The notes under the pieces: generated by a model
Database searches by the model: none
Seen by the model: the letters and a program-made list of their open reading frames with translations, nothing else
What the model was told of the DNA's origin: nothing
NCBI GenBank assembly: GCA_038523655.1
Contig: JBCBJG010000202.1
Span: forward strand, 1-6,177
Direction: 5' to 3'
Source: CALHAX01 sp038523655
Lineage (GTDB): Bacteria; Pseudomonadota; Alphaproteobacteria; Rhizobiales; CALHAX01
DNA length: 6,177 bases
Shown: piece by piece, positions 1 to 5,964 of the stretch
Layout of the letters: each line of letters begins with the position of its first letter
Position numbering within the stretch: position 1 is the first letter of the stretch
Program-made: the position numbers and the translations under genes

Positions 1-555
1 GCCGAGCGCGACCTTGCCCACGATCCATGCAGCCGAGGCGGCAAGGACGCCACCCGCAGCCCAGGAGAGAATAATTGGCAGGCCGAGCCCCCCAAGGTAG
101 CCGGTCCGCGCCGGCTCGACCGCCTCGATCGCCGTGACGGCAGGATCGAAGACCGCGCGTGTCGCAAAGAACCCGGCGACCACCACCGCTGCCGCAAGCC
201 AGCCGCCGTAAGTTAGGCGGCGGCGCACGATCCATACCGCGACGACGATGGTCGCGACTGCGATCACGCCGGCGGCAAGTATGCCGAGGCCACCAGCCGA
301 CCACGCGGCACCGACCGGGGGCATCGACACGATCACGCCCGCAACGCCGCCAAGCGCGGCGAAACCCATCACGCCGACGTTGAAGAGCCCCGCGTAGCCC
401 CACTGCATGTTGAGGCCGAGCGCCATGATCGCGGAGATCAGGCAGAGGTTGAGGATGGTCAGAGCGAGGGACCAGCTCTGGAACACGCCAACGCCCGCGA
501 GCATCGCGAACATGAGCGCAAAGAGCGCAACCGGGCGAACGGCTTCACGGCTCAT
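1..555 (-). CDS. livM: Branched-chain amino acid ABC transporter permease LivM (partial, C-terminus off the left edge)
   Basis: This is one of two inner-membrane permease subunits of the amino-acid importer. It should pair with LivH to form the translocation channel. The 185 visible residues are hydrophobic throughout. After two N-terminal membrane segments (about 9-25 and 30-48) comes the LivM hallmark LGLNMQWGYAGLFNVG at 46-61. A GYLGGLGLP stretch near 150-158 leads into another membrane segment, and the frame is still open at base 1, so the missing part lies to the left. Between the two motifs is an unusually long stretch (about 80-145) with roughly two additional hydrophobic segments separated by RRR. 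This may be normal in a clade of alphaproteobacterial LivM proteins. The ATG overlaps the livH stop by four bases (ATGA), so it is probably coupled to livH translation. The family call is secure; the exact substrate is not visible. Confidence 0.93.
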   Translation of the reverse strand, partial: MSREAVRPVALFALMFAMLAGVGVFQSWSLALTILNLCLISAIMALGLNMQWGYAGLFNVGVMGFAALGGVAGVIVSMPPVGAAWSAGGLGILAAGVIAVATIVVAVWIVRRRLTYGGWLAAAVVVAGFFATRAVFDPAVTAIEAVEPARTGYLGGLGLPIILSWAAGGVLAASAAWIVGKVALG

Positions 556-1562
556 ACGGAGCGCCCCCTGAAAATGCCGGTCGGTCGGAAGATGAGCACC
601 AGGACTAGGATCATGAAGGAGACGGCGAACTTGTAGTCGGTCGAGAGCAACTGGAGGAGACCGTCCGGCTGCCAACCGTCCGGGCCGAGATAGGTCGCAA
701 CCTTGCGGAAGGCGAAGGTGAAGGACACTTCGGAAAAGGCGATGAGAAATCCGCCGACGATTGCGCCGAGCGGATTGCCAAGGCCGCCGACAATGGCCGC
801 AGCGAAGATCGGCAGCAGGAGTTGGAGGTAGGTGAACGGTTTGAAGCTCTTGTCGAGCCCGTAGAGCGCGCCGGCGATCGTCGCGAGCGTCGCAGCGACA
901 ATCCAGGTGACCAGCACGACGCGCTCGGGGTTAATGCCGGAAAGCAGCGCGAGATCCTCGTTGTCCGAGTACGCGCGCATCGACTTGCCGGTCCGTGTGC
1001 GGTTGAGGAACCAGAACAGCCAGGCAACGAGCGCGACGGTCACGACGAGCGTAATCGCCTGCGACGACTTGATTGCGAGGCCTTCGCCGAGCCCGGTCGC
1101 GCGGCGGAACTCACGGGCGCTGATAAGGAAGCGTGTGCCGTCGTTCACGACCCGGTCTCCGGCGCCGATCACAAAGCGCACAAGGCCACCCATCATGAAC
1201 ATCACGCCGATCGAGGCGATCAGATAGCTGACCGGTGGTGCCTTGACGCCGCGATAGTATCGGTAGACGAGCCGATCGGTGGCGAGGACGAAAAGGACAG
1301 TCGCGGCGATCCCGAACGGGAGCGCGATCAGCACGGTCGGCAGCGGGGCGATGGAAATGCCGCTCGCCTGAAATAGCCACATGACGAGGATGGAAATGGT
1401 TGCGCCGAAGGCCATCGTTTCGCCGTGGGCGAAGTTCGAAAATCGGAGGATGCCGTAAATCAGCGTGACACCGAGCGCGCCGAGCGCCAGCTGACATCCA
1501 TAGGTCAGGCCCGGGACGATGAGGAAATTGCCGAGCAGCACGAGGGCGTTGATCACGTCCAT
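552..1562 (-). CDS. livH: Branched-chain amino acid ABC transporter permease LivH
   Basis: This is the second inner-membrane channel subunit of the importer, complete at 336 residues. That is somewhat longer than the roughly 290-310 typical of LivH. The family signature GVTLIYGILRFSNFAHGE lies at 31-48. About eight hydrophobic segments can be read, near 15-38, 50-67, 77-95, 112-134, 169-187, 215-235, 245-275 and 312-328. The cytoplasmic loop RAYSDNEDLALLSGIN (197-212) sits where permeases of this family contact the ATPases. Extra length comes partly from a polar stretch before the last membrane segment, around 284-311. The ATG is preceded by GGAGAG (1570-1575) with a 7-nt spacer, which supports this start. 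It follows livF by 24 bp and overlaps livM by four bases. Confidence 0.96.
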   Translation of the reverse strand: MDVINALVLLGNFLIVPGLTYGCQLALGALGVTLIYGILRFSNFAHGETMAFGATISILVMWLFQASGISIAPLPTVLIALPFGIAATVLFVLATDRLVYRYYRGVKAPPVSYLIASIGVMFMMGGLVRFVIGAGDRVVNDGTRFLISAREFRRATGLGEGLAIKSSQAITLVVTVALVAWLFWFLNRTRTGKSMRAYSDNEDLALLSGINPERVVLVTWIVAATLATIAGALYGLDKSFKPFTYLQLLLPIFAAAIVGGLGNPLGAIVGGFLIAFSEVSFTFAFRKVATYLGPDGWQPDGLLQLLSTDYKFAVSFMILVLVLIFRPTGIFRGRSV

Positions 1563-1585
1563 CAGCCTACTCTCCGGGTGTCCAT
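1562..1585 (-). CDS. Possible 7-codon mini-ORF coupling livF to livH
   Basis: The gap between livF and livH contains an ATG-started frame reading MDTRRVG. Its TGA stop shares one base with the livH ATG (TGATG). A GGAGG at 1591-1595, which also encodes the last glycines of LivF, lies 5 nt upstream of the mini-ORF start. The livH Shine-Dalgarno GGAGAG lies inside the mini-ORF. The arrangement could let ribosomes finishing livF reinitiate and be handed on to livH. With only 24 nt it could equally be chance. I see no evidence that the peptide itself has a function. Confidence 0.2.
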   Translation of the reverse strand: MDTRRVG

Positions 1586-1586
1586 G

Positions 1587-2297
1587 TCAGCCTCCGAGAA
1601 AAGCACGGCGTACGTCCGGGTCCGCGAGGAGGGCTGCGCCTGTGTCCGTGTACCGGTTCTCGCCCTGGACGAGCACGAAGCCCTTGTCTGCGATCTCGAG
1701 CGCCTGCCGCGCGTTCTGCTCGACCATGAGCACGGTGACGCCGCGATCGGCGATGCTGATGATGCGGTCGAACAATTCGTCCATCACGATCGGGGAGACC
1801 CCGGCAGTCGGCTCGTCGAGCATCAGCACCTTGGGGCGGGTCATGAGGGCGCGGCCAACGGCAACCTGCTGGCGCTGGCCGCCGGACAGCTCGCCTGCGG
1901 GCTGGCGACGTTTTTCCTCCAGCACGGGAAACAGTGCGAAGACTTCGGCCATCGTCTCCGCGATGGCGTCATCACGGATGAACGCGCCCATCTCGAGATT
2001 TTCCTCCACGGTCATTGTGGAGAATATATTGGAGGTCTGCGGCACGAACCCCATACCTTCGTAAACCCGCGCCTGCGGTGTCAGGTCGGTGATGTCCGTG
2101 CCGTCGAGCAAAACGTTACCGCCGCGGAGCGACAACATGCCGAAAATGGCTTTCATCGCGGTGGACTTCCCGGCGCCGTTCGGGCCGACGACGACGGCGA
2201 CCTCACCGCGTTCGACCTCGATCGTGCAGCCGTGGAGAATATCGGCGGCGCCATAGCCGCCCGTCATGTTGCGGCCCGCGATAAATGGACCGCTCAT
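1587..2297 (-). CDS. livF: Branched-chain amino acid ABC transporter ATP-binding protein LivF
   Basis: This is one of two cytoplasmic ATPase subunits that energise the importer, 236 residues and the usual LivF length. The motifs are in order: Walker A GPNGAGKST (38-46), Q-loop glutamine Q87 in GFVPQ, ABC signature LSGGQ (137-141), Walker B VLMLDE (157-162) and D-loop region PTAGVSP (163-169). The switch position reads MVEQN (191-195), so glutamine stands where most ABC ATPases have histidine. This is typical of LivF and not a defect, and it distinguishes the gene from livG. The protein ends soon after the catalytic core, as expected for this subunit. The ATG overlaps the livG TGA by four bases (ATGA), so translation is probably coupled and stoichiometry with LivG kept near one to one. 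Confidence 0.96.
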   Translation of the reverse strand: MSGPFIAGRNMTGGYGAADILHGCTIEVERGEVAVVVGPNGAGKSTAMKAIFGMLSLRGGNVLLDGTDITDLTPQARVYEGMGFVPQTSNIFSTMTVEENLEMGAFIRDDAIAETMAEVFALFPVLEEKRRQPAGELSGGQRQQVAVGRALMTRPKVLMLDEPTAGVSPIVMDELFDRIISIADRGVTVLMVEQNARQALEIADKGFVLVQGENRYTDTGAALLADPDVRRAFLGG

Positions 2298-3118
2298 CCG
2301 GCGCTCACCGCAGAGGGCGTATGCTGGTCTCGTGCGGACGCGGCCGGTTTGCGCACACGCGTCGAGCCGCGCCCGAGATAGGCTTCGATGACATCGTCGT
2401 TCGCCTTCACATCGGCGGCTGTCCCCGAGGCGAGAACGGCGCCCTCGGCCATGACGATAACCGGGTCACAAAGCCGCTCGATGAAATCCATGTCGTGCTC
2501 GATCATGCAGAATGTGTAACCGCGTTCGCGGTTAAGGCGCAGGATCGCGTCACCGATCGTGTTCAGCAGGGTACGGTTCACTCCGGCGCCGACTTCGTCG
2601 AGAAACACGATTTTCGCGTCGACCATCATCGTGCGGCCGAGTTCGAGCAGCTTTTTCTGTCCGCCGGAGAGGTTGCCCGCGCGCTCGCTGGCGACGGGGC
2701 CGAGGTTGAGAAAATCGATCACCTCGTCGGCACGCTCGCCGATGGCGCGTTCCTGCTCTTCGACGCCGGACGCGTTGAACCAGGCATCCCACAGGCGTTC
2801 GCCAGCTTGCGGTGCCGGCACCATCATCAGGTTTTCGCGGACAGTCAGCGTCGCGAACTCGTGCGCGATCTGGAATGTGCGAAGAAGGCCGGCGGAGAAA
2901 AGGTCGTGCGGCGGGAGGCCGGTGATATCGCGGCCGTCGAGGTACACGCGGCCAGATGTCGGCGGAAACAGCCCGGCAATCACGTTGAAAAGCGTGGATT
3001 TGCCCGCCCCGTTGGGGCCGATCAGGCCGGTGATCGAGCCAGGTGCGATCTGGAGGGAAACCCCATCAACGGCGCGGATGCCGCCAAAGTGCATGTGGAG
3101 GTCCTCGACACGGATCAT
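2294..3118 (-). CDS. livG: Branched-chain amino acid ABC transporter ATP-binding protein LivG
   Basis: This is the partner ATPase of LivF, 274 residues from the chosen ATG. Numbered from that start, it shows Walker A GPNGAGKST (34-42), Q-loop Q83 in RTFQ, signature LSGGQ (150-154), Walker B IVFLDE (170-175) and a switch histidine H208 in IEHD. After Walker B it reads DEVGAGVN where DEP-AG-N is common, so valine replaces proline. The family-typical end EAYLG is followed by an extra tail of about 24 polar residues. The ATG at 3118 begins MIRVEDLHMHFGG, where the family homology starts. A purine-rich AAAGGGGG (3130-3137) lies 11 nt upstream, a loose ribosome site. The frame stays open further up to GTG 3181 and TTG 3193, but the added 21-25 residues look low-complexity and neither codon has a visible ribosome site. 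Confidence 0.94.
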   Translation of the reverse strand: MIRVEDLHMHFGGIRAVDGVSLQIAPGSITGLIGPNGAGKSTLFNVIAGLFPPTSGRVYLDGRDITGLPPHDLFSAGLLRTFQIAHEFATLTVRENLMMVPAPQAGERLWDAWFNASGVEEQERAIGERADEVIDFLNLGPVASERAGNLSGGQKKLLELGRTMMVDAKIVFLDEVGAGVNRTLLNTIGDAILRLNRERGYTFCMIEHDMDFIERLCDPVIVMAEGAVLASGTAADVKANDDVIEAYLGRGSTRVRKPAASARDQHTPSAVSAG

Positions 3119-3195
3119 CGGCGCAGGAGCCCCCTTTGTCGTTCGTCCGTCAGCAGAGTAGCGCCCGTCCGCCGAGCTCACCCGAACAGGCAAAC

Positions 3196-3223
3196 GGCGA
3201 CGCAGACCAGAATCCGCGCCGCC
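3196..3223 (-). other. Stem-loop between the binding-protein gene and livG
   Basis: In the minus-strand transcript, GGCGGCGC (3223-3216) can pair with GCGTCGCC (3203-3196), giving an 8-bp stem with one G-U pair and a 12-nt loop. It begins about 15 nt after the stop codon of the binding-protein gene. No convincing U-tract follows (GTTTGCC), so it is not a classical terminator. A hairpin here could stall polymerase partly or block 3' exonucleases, leaving more binding-protein mRNA than transporter mRNA. That function is inferred from analogous importer operons. High GC content makes chance pairing possible. Confidence 0.4.
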
Positions 3224-3238
3224 GCACCTCGGTTCGTA

Positions 3239-4429
3239 TCAGCGGAATTTGACCGTCGAGATCTGCTGATCCTTGATCGTGATTTCGCGGTAGTTGCCGG
3301 CGCTCTCGCCCGGGCCGACGAGCTCAACCGCGGAGGCGCCGACATAGTCGATGTCCTTGCCCTCACCGATCAGTTTAATGGCCTTGCCGAGCTCACCCGG
3401 AAAGATTTTTTCTCCCGGCGCGTTGGCGACGTCGAGGACGGCATCTTTGAGCTTGGCGCTCTCGCTGGATTTGGCAGCTTCCATCGCAAGCATGATCAGC
3501 GCGGCCGCATCATAGCTCTCCGCGGCGAATGGGCCCGCCTTGAAACCGGCGCTTGTCGCCATTTCCGAGAAGGCTTTGACGCCCGGGCTATCGGTCCCGG
3601 GGACGGCGCCGATGGAGCCATTAAGATCCGCGCCGATCGCTTTCGGCAGCGCATCACCGATCATGCCGTCCGGCAGGTAGAACCGGTCGAAAGCGCCGGT
3701 GTCGAGCGCGCCCTGGATGATGCCTTTACCGCCCTGGTCGAGGTAGCCGGCGACGATCAGGATATCACCGCCTGCCGCTGCAAGAGCGCCGACTTCCGCG
3801 CTGTAATCGCCCTTACCGTCGGTATGCGAGGCGCTGATGGTGATCTTACCGCCCGCCTTCTCGAAGTTGGTCTTGATCGCGTCGGAGAGACCTTTGCCGT
3901 AGTCATTGTTGGTGTAGGTCATCGCGGCCGACTTGATGCCTTGCTCCATCAGGATCGCGGCGACGATCTCGCCCTGACGTGCGTCGGACGGAGCGGTTCT
4001 GAAGAACAGGCCGTTATCTTCGACCGTCGACAGTGCCGGTGAGGTTGCCGACGGCGAAATCATCACCGTGCCTTTTGCGAGCGCCACATTCTGCAGCATC
4101 GCGGTCGTCACGCCAGAACAGTCCCCGCCGACGATTGCGGACACCTTGTCGGAGGTGATGAGACGCTCGGCGGCCGCGGTGGCGGCTGCGGCGTCGGTGC
4201 ACGTCGAATCACCGCGCACAGGCACGACCTTTTTTCCGCCAAGTATGCCGCCCGCTTCGCTGACTTCTTTCATCGCCAGCTCAGCTGCAGGGCCCATGTC
4301 GGCAACGATGGATTCGATCGGCCCGGTGAACCCAAGAATGACGCCGAGCTTAATGTCTTCGGCGAGCGCCGCCGAGGCGGTACTGAGGGCAGTCGCGGCA
4401 AACAGCACCGCGGTCAGGGTCTTTTTCAT
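3239..4429 (-). CDS. livK: Branched-chain amino acid ABC transporter substrate-binding protein (LivK/LivJ-like)
   Basis: This is the periplasmic receptor that binds the substrate and delivers it to LivH/LivM, complete at 396 residues. Residues 1-23 form a standard signal peptide: MKK, a hydrophobic core and ALA before a likely cut at E24. There is no lipobox cysteine, so it should be soluble. The mature part starts EDIKLGVILGFTG, typical of the type I periplasmic-binding fold (Peripla_BP_6). C77 and C104 match the spacing of the LivJ disulfide. C104-S105 and the following MISPSATSPAL (123-133) lie where LivJ contacts the ligand backbone. TYTNNDYGKG and SYDAAALIMLAMEAA are further family landmarks. 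GAGGAA (4438-4443) lies 8 nt before the ATG, a strong ribosome site. It is probably the first gene of the operon. The true ligand could be any amino acid or a related small molecule such as an amide or urea. Confidence 0.94.
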   Translation of the reverse strand: MKKTLTAVLFAATALSTASAALAEDIKLGVILGFTGPIESIVADMGPAAELAMKEVSEAGGILGGKKVVPVRGDSTCTDAAAATAAAERLITSDKVSAIVGGDCSGVTTAMLQNVALAKGTVMISPSATSPALSTVEDNGLFFRTAPSDARQGEIVAAILMEQGIKSAAMTYTNNDYGKGLSDAIKTNFEKAGGKITISASHTDGKGDYSAEVGALAAAGGDILIVAGYLDQGGKGIIQGALDTGAFDRFYLPDGMIGDALPKAIGADLNGSIGAVPGTDSPGVKAFSEMATSAGFKAGPFAAESYDAAALIMLAMEAAKSSESAKLKDAVLDVANAPGEKIFPGELGKAIKLIGEGKDIDYVGASAVELVGPGESAGNYREITIKDQQISTVKFR

Positions 4430-4468
4430 CGCGTGAGTTCCTCGTTCGTTTGGATCGGCGCGCGTTGC

Positions 4469-4498
4469 CCGGGCCGCGAATGCCGTTTGGCGGCCCGG
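4469..4498. promoter_or_regulatory. Perfect 9-bp inverted repeat upstream of the binding-protein gene
   Basis: CCGGGCCGC (4469-4477) is exactly mirrored by GCGGCCCGG (4490-4498) across a 12-nt spacer. It lies 40-69 nt upstream of the binding-protein ATG. If transcribed, it forms a very stable GC hairpin in the 5' leader, ending 25 nt before the ribosome site. As DNA, its 21-bp centre-to-centre spacing would suit a dimeric regulator. The sequence does not tell these roles apart. Confidence 0.45.
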
Positions 4499-4522
4499 TG
4501 TGCGTTCTCAATCGATGCGCGT

Positions 4523-4551
4523 ACCGTCGGGGGCTGTGTCGGCTTTGTCAA
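4523..4551 (-). promoter_or_regulatory. Candidate promoter for the importer operon
   Basis: The minus strand carries a perfect TTGACA (4551-4546), the best -35 match in the region. It is oriented toward the binding-protein gene and lies about 120 nt upstream of its start. At a 17-bp spacer the -10 position reads GACGGT (4528-4523), a poor match to TATAAT, although -10 elements in alphaproteobacteria are often weak. If it is used, the 9-bp inverted repeat falls within the transcribed leader. Confidence 0.28.
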
Positions 4552-4757
4552 CGCATCGGGGACGAGGGACCCGGGGGCGACGAAGCCCGAAAGCGGAGCG
4601 CGCGCCCGGCGTTGTGCTTCTGGCCGGAGGAAAAGTGCGTGGGCTATGACGGGTCGGCGCGCGCACAGTGCGGCTTGGTAATTCGTGACCGGAACCGGTT
4701 GCCGGACGATGCGTTCGCCAACGCAACGTCCATCACCGTGACACGGACACTGCGCCC

Positions 4758-5837
4758 ATGTCGGCCGCCGGTATCGCCGGGTTTATCCTCGCCCTTATCG
4801 TCGTCGCGACGACGTTCGCTTCCTTGACGACCGTCAACATCGGTGCCGTGCGGATCTGGGATTTTCCGGCGATCGAAACGTTCATCGTCGGGCTCGTCGC
4901 ATTGTCGCTGCTCGCAATGAGCGGCGCGATGTCCGGCATCGCCGTGCAGGCACTCTCGATCCTGCTCGCCGTTTCGCTCGTGGTGCAGGTCGACCGGTTC
5001 GTGCGGTATCTCCCGCTCATGCCGACGACCGCGATGGCGTTTGCCGATGGGCCGGCGGGTTCCAATGACTCCACGTCGCCGGACAGCAGGACTCCGCTGG
5101 ACAACGAGACCACGCCGGACAACGAGACCGCAGCGAACAACGACACTTCGGCGGACGGGCGGTGCGTCACCATCCTCACGGCGAACGTGCTGCAGGACAA
5201 TCGAAACGCCGACGATCTGCTGAAGCAGATCGAGGCCCGCGATCCCGACATCGTGCTGCTGTTGGAGACTGATGCGTGGTGGTACGCGCAAACCGGGAAA
5301 CTTCGCGCGCGATATCGCCACCAACGCGCGGATGTGCGGGACAATACCTACGGCCTGATTTTCCTCACCCGGCTCGAAGGCCGATCGCAACTCACCTTCC
5401 GGATCGAGGATGTAGTGCCTTCGATCGCCGCCTGGCTGGAGACTGGCGATGGCACCAAGTTTCGATTCTTCGGCGTGCATCCGCGCCCGCCGGGCCTGAC
5501 GCAGGACACCGACGAACGGGATGCCGAGCTGATCCAGATCGCGTGGGAAGTCCGACACATCAGCGAGCCGGCGGTCATCGTCGGGGATCTCAACGATGTT
5601 GGCTGGTCGCGTACGACGAAGCTTTTCCTCCGGCTGTCGAGAATGGTCGATCCGCGGATCGGGCGCGGGCTATTCGCGACGTTTCACGCGAAGATTCCGT
5701 TTCTGAATTGGCCACTCGATCACGTGTTTCATACGCCGGACGTCCAGGTCCGCGAACTGGCGCTCGGAGAAAAATTCGGGTCTGACCACCGCCCCGTTTT
5801 CAGCCATCTCTGCATGCCGGCGAAGGCCGACCTCTGA
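4758..5837 (+). CDS. Membrane-anchored endonuclease/exonuclease/phosphatase-family protein
   Basis: This is a 359-residue protein of the metal-dependent EEP (DNase I / exonuclease III-like) superfamily. Members cut phosphodiester or phosphate-ester bonds in DNA, RNA, sugar phosphates or lipids. The N-terminus has about three hydrophobic segments (6-22, 41-58, 61-78), and a Pro/Asp/Asn/Thr-rich linker (97-134) leads to the catalytic domain. The expected active-site series is present: N143 in TANVLQDN, E170 in LLLETD, H241 in GVHPRPP, D277 and N279 in VGDLND, D321-H322 in LDHVF, and D343-H344 in GSDHRPV. The domain therefore looks active. The layout resembles YafD-type proteins. Topology is uncertain: three segments suggest an exported domain, but arginines at 80 and 83 argue the other way. 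ATG 4758 is the first start in frame after a stop at 4686-4688; only a weak ribosome site is visible. The substrate is unknown, and there is no clear link to the importer. Confidence 0.9.
   Translation: MSAAGIAGFILALIVVATTFASLTTVNIGAVRIWDFPAIETFIVGLVALSLLAMSGAMSGIAVQALSILLAVSLVVQVDRFVRYLPLMPTTAMAFADGPAGSNDSTSPDSRTPLDNETTPDNETAANNDTSADGRCVTILTANVLQDNRNADDLLKQIEARDPDIVLLLETDAWWYAQTGKLRARYRHQRADVRDNTYGLIFLTRLEGRSQLTFRIEDVVPSIAAWLETGDGTKFRFFGVHPRPPGLTQDTDERDAELIQIAWEVRHISEPAVIVGDLNDVGWSRTTKLFLRLSRMVDPRIGRGLFATFHAKIPFLNWPLDHVFHTPDVQVRELALGEKFGSDHRPVFSHLCMPAKADL
5058..5147 (+). repeat. Degenerate 18-bp / hexapeptide tandem repeats in the linker of the EEP protein
   Basis: Five consecutive 18-bp units encode the hexapeptides GSNDST, SPDSRT, PLDNET, TPDNET and AANNDT (residues 101-130). 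All end in threonine and keep Asp/Asn in the middle. The third and fourth units share GGACAACGAGACC exactly. This looks like slippage expansion of a flexible acidic linker between the membrane anchor and the catalytic domain. Repeat number may vary between strains. Confidence 0.75.
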
Positions 5838-5854
5838 CCTCACGCGTGTGCCGC

Positions 5855-5866
5855 CGGCGATCGCCG
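5855..5866. other. 12-bp palindrome downstream of the EEP gene
   Basis: CGGCGATCGCCG is a perfect palindrome 18 nt after the EEP stop codon. It overlaps the first unit of the 22-bp tandem repeat by 5 bp. There is no T-tract, so it is not a recognisable intrinsic terminator. In GC-rich DNA it may be incidental. Confidence 0.45.
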
Positions 5867-5908
5867 CTCGGGTGGAACCGGGGCGCCGCTCGGGTGGAAC
5901 CGGGGCGC
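5862..5908. repeat. Exact 22-bp tandem duplication in the intergenic region
   Basis: Two identical, directly adjacent 22-bp units (5862-5883 and 5884-5905) begin CGCCGCTCGGGTGG and end AACCGGGG. CGC at 5906-5908 starts a third copy that is not continued. The repeat is noncoding, lying between the EEP stop and the hydrolase start. The lack of any mismatch suggests a recent duplication or a conserved binding site. No terminator-like hairpin is formed. Confidence 0.85.
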
Positions 5909-5964
5909 GGGGACCGCGTTGTCGGCTCCATCACCTGTTTCACATCGTGCGAGGTCGCGCCGCC

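Larger units (their letters stand above)
4430..4757. promoter_or_regulatory. Divergent intergenic region between the importer operon and the membrane nuclease/phosphatase gene
   Basis: This 328-bp stretch separates two genes that point away from each other, so it should hold promoters for both. It contains the 9-bp inverted repeat and the TTGACA element listed separately. Near the right side is an 8-bp palindrome AACCGGTT (4693-4700) inside ACCGGAACCGGT. I see no convincing promoter for the plus-strand gene and no believable open frame: the frames that cross the region show no motif and unnatural arginine- or serine-rich composition. Confidence 0.5.

Noticed and set aside
159..383. 74-residue plus-strand frame at the left end
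   Set aside because: Arg-rich shadow antisense to livM.
2034..2297. LivF as a defective ATPase because the switch histidine is missing
   Set aside because: VEQN at this position is the normal LivF pattern; Walker A, Walker B and signature motifs are intact.
1425..2381. 318-residue plus-strand open frame
   Set aside because: It is antisense to livF and the start of livH, has no motifs and a His/Asp/Arg-rich composition typical of shadow frames.
2285..4042. 585-residue plus-strand open frame
   Set aside because: It lies antisense to livG and the binding-protein gene, both of which show clear family motifs. Its translation has no recognisable domain; long antisense frames are common in GC-rich DNA.
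4693..4700. AACCGGTT palindrome as an operator
   Set aside because: Eight bases of palindrome in GC-rich intergenic DNA are not enough on their own; there is no second copy or promoter element nearby.
4508..4726. 72-residue minus-strand frame upstream of the binding-protein gene
   Set aside because: Arg/Pro/Thr-rich, no homology pattern, and it overlaps the candidate promoter.
4433..4827. Short plus-strand frames in the divergent intergenic region
   Set aside because: Cys/Arg/Ser-rich translations without motif or good ribosome site; one runs into the EEP gene in another frame.
4644..5558. 304-residue minus-strand open frame
   Set aside because: It is antisense to the EEP gene, whose catalytic motifs identify the true coding strand. 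The antisense product is charged and featureless.
5838..5908. Intrinsic terminator after the EEP gene
   Set aside because: Palindromes CACGCGTG (5841-5848) and CGGCGATCGCCG (5855-5866) are present, but no T-tract follows either, so no terminator is called.
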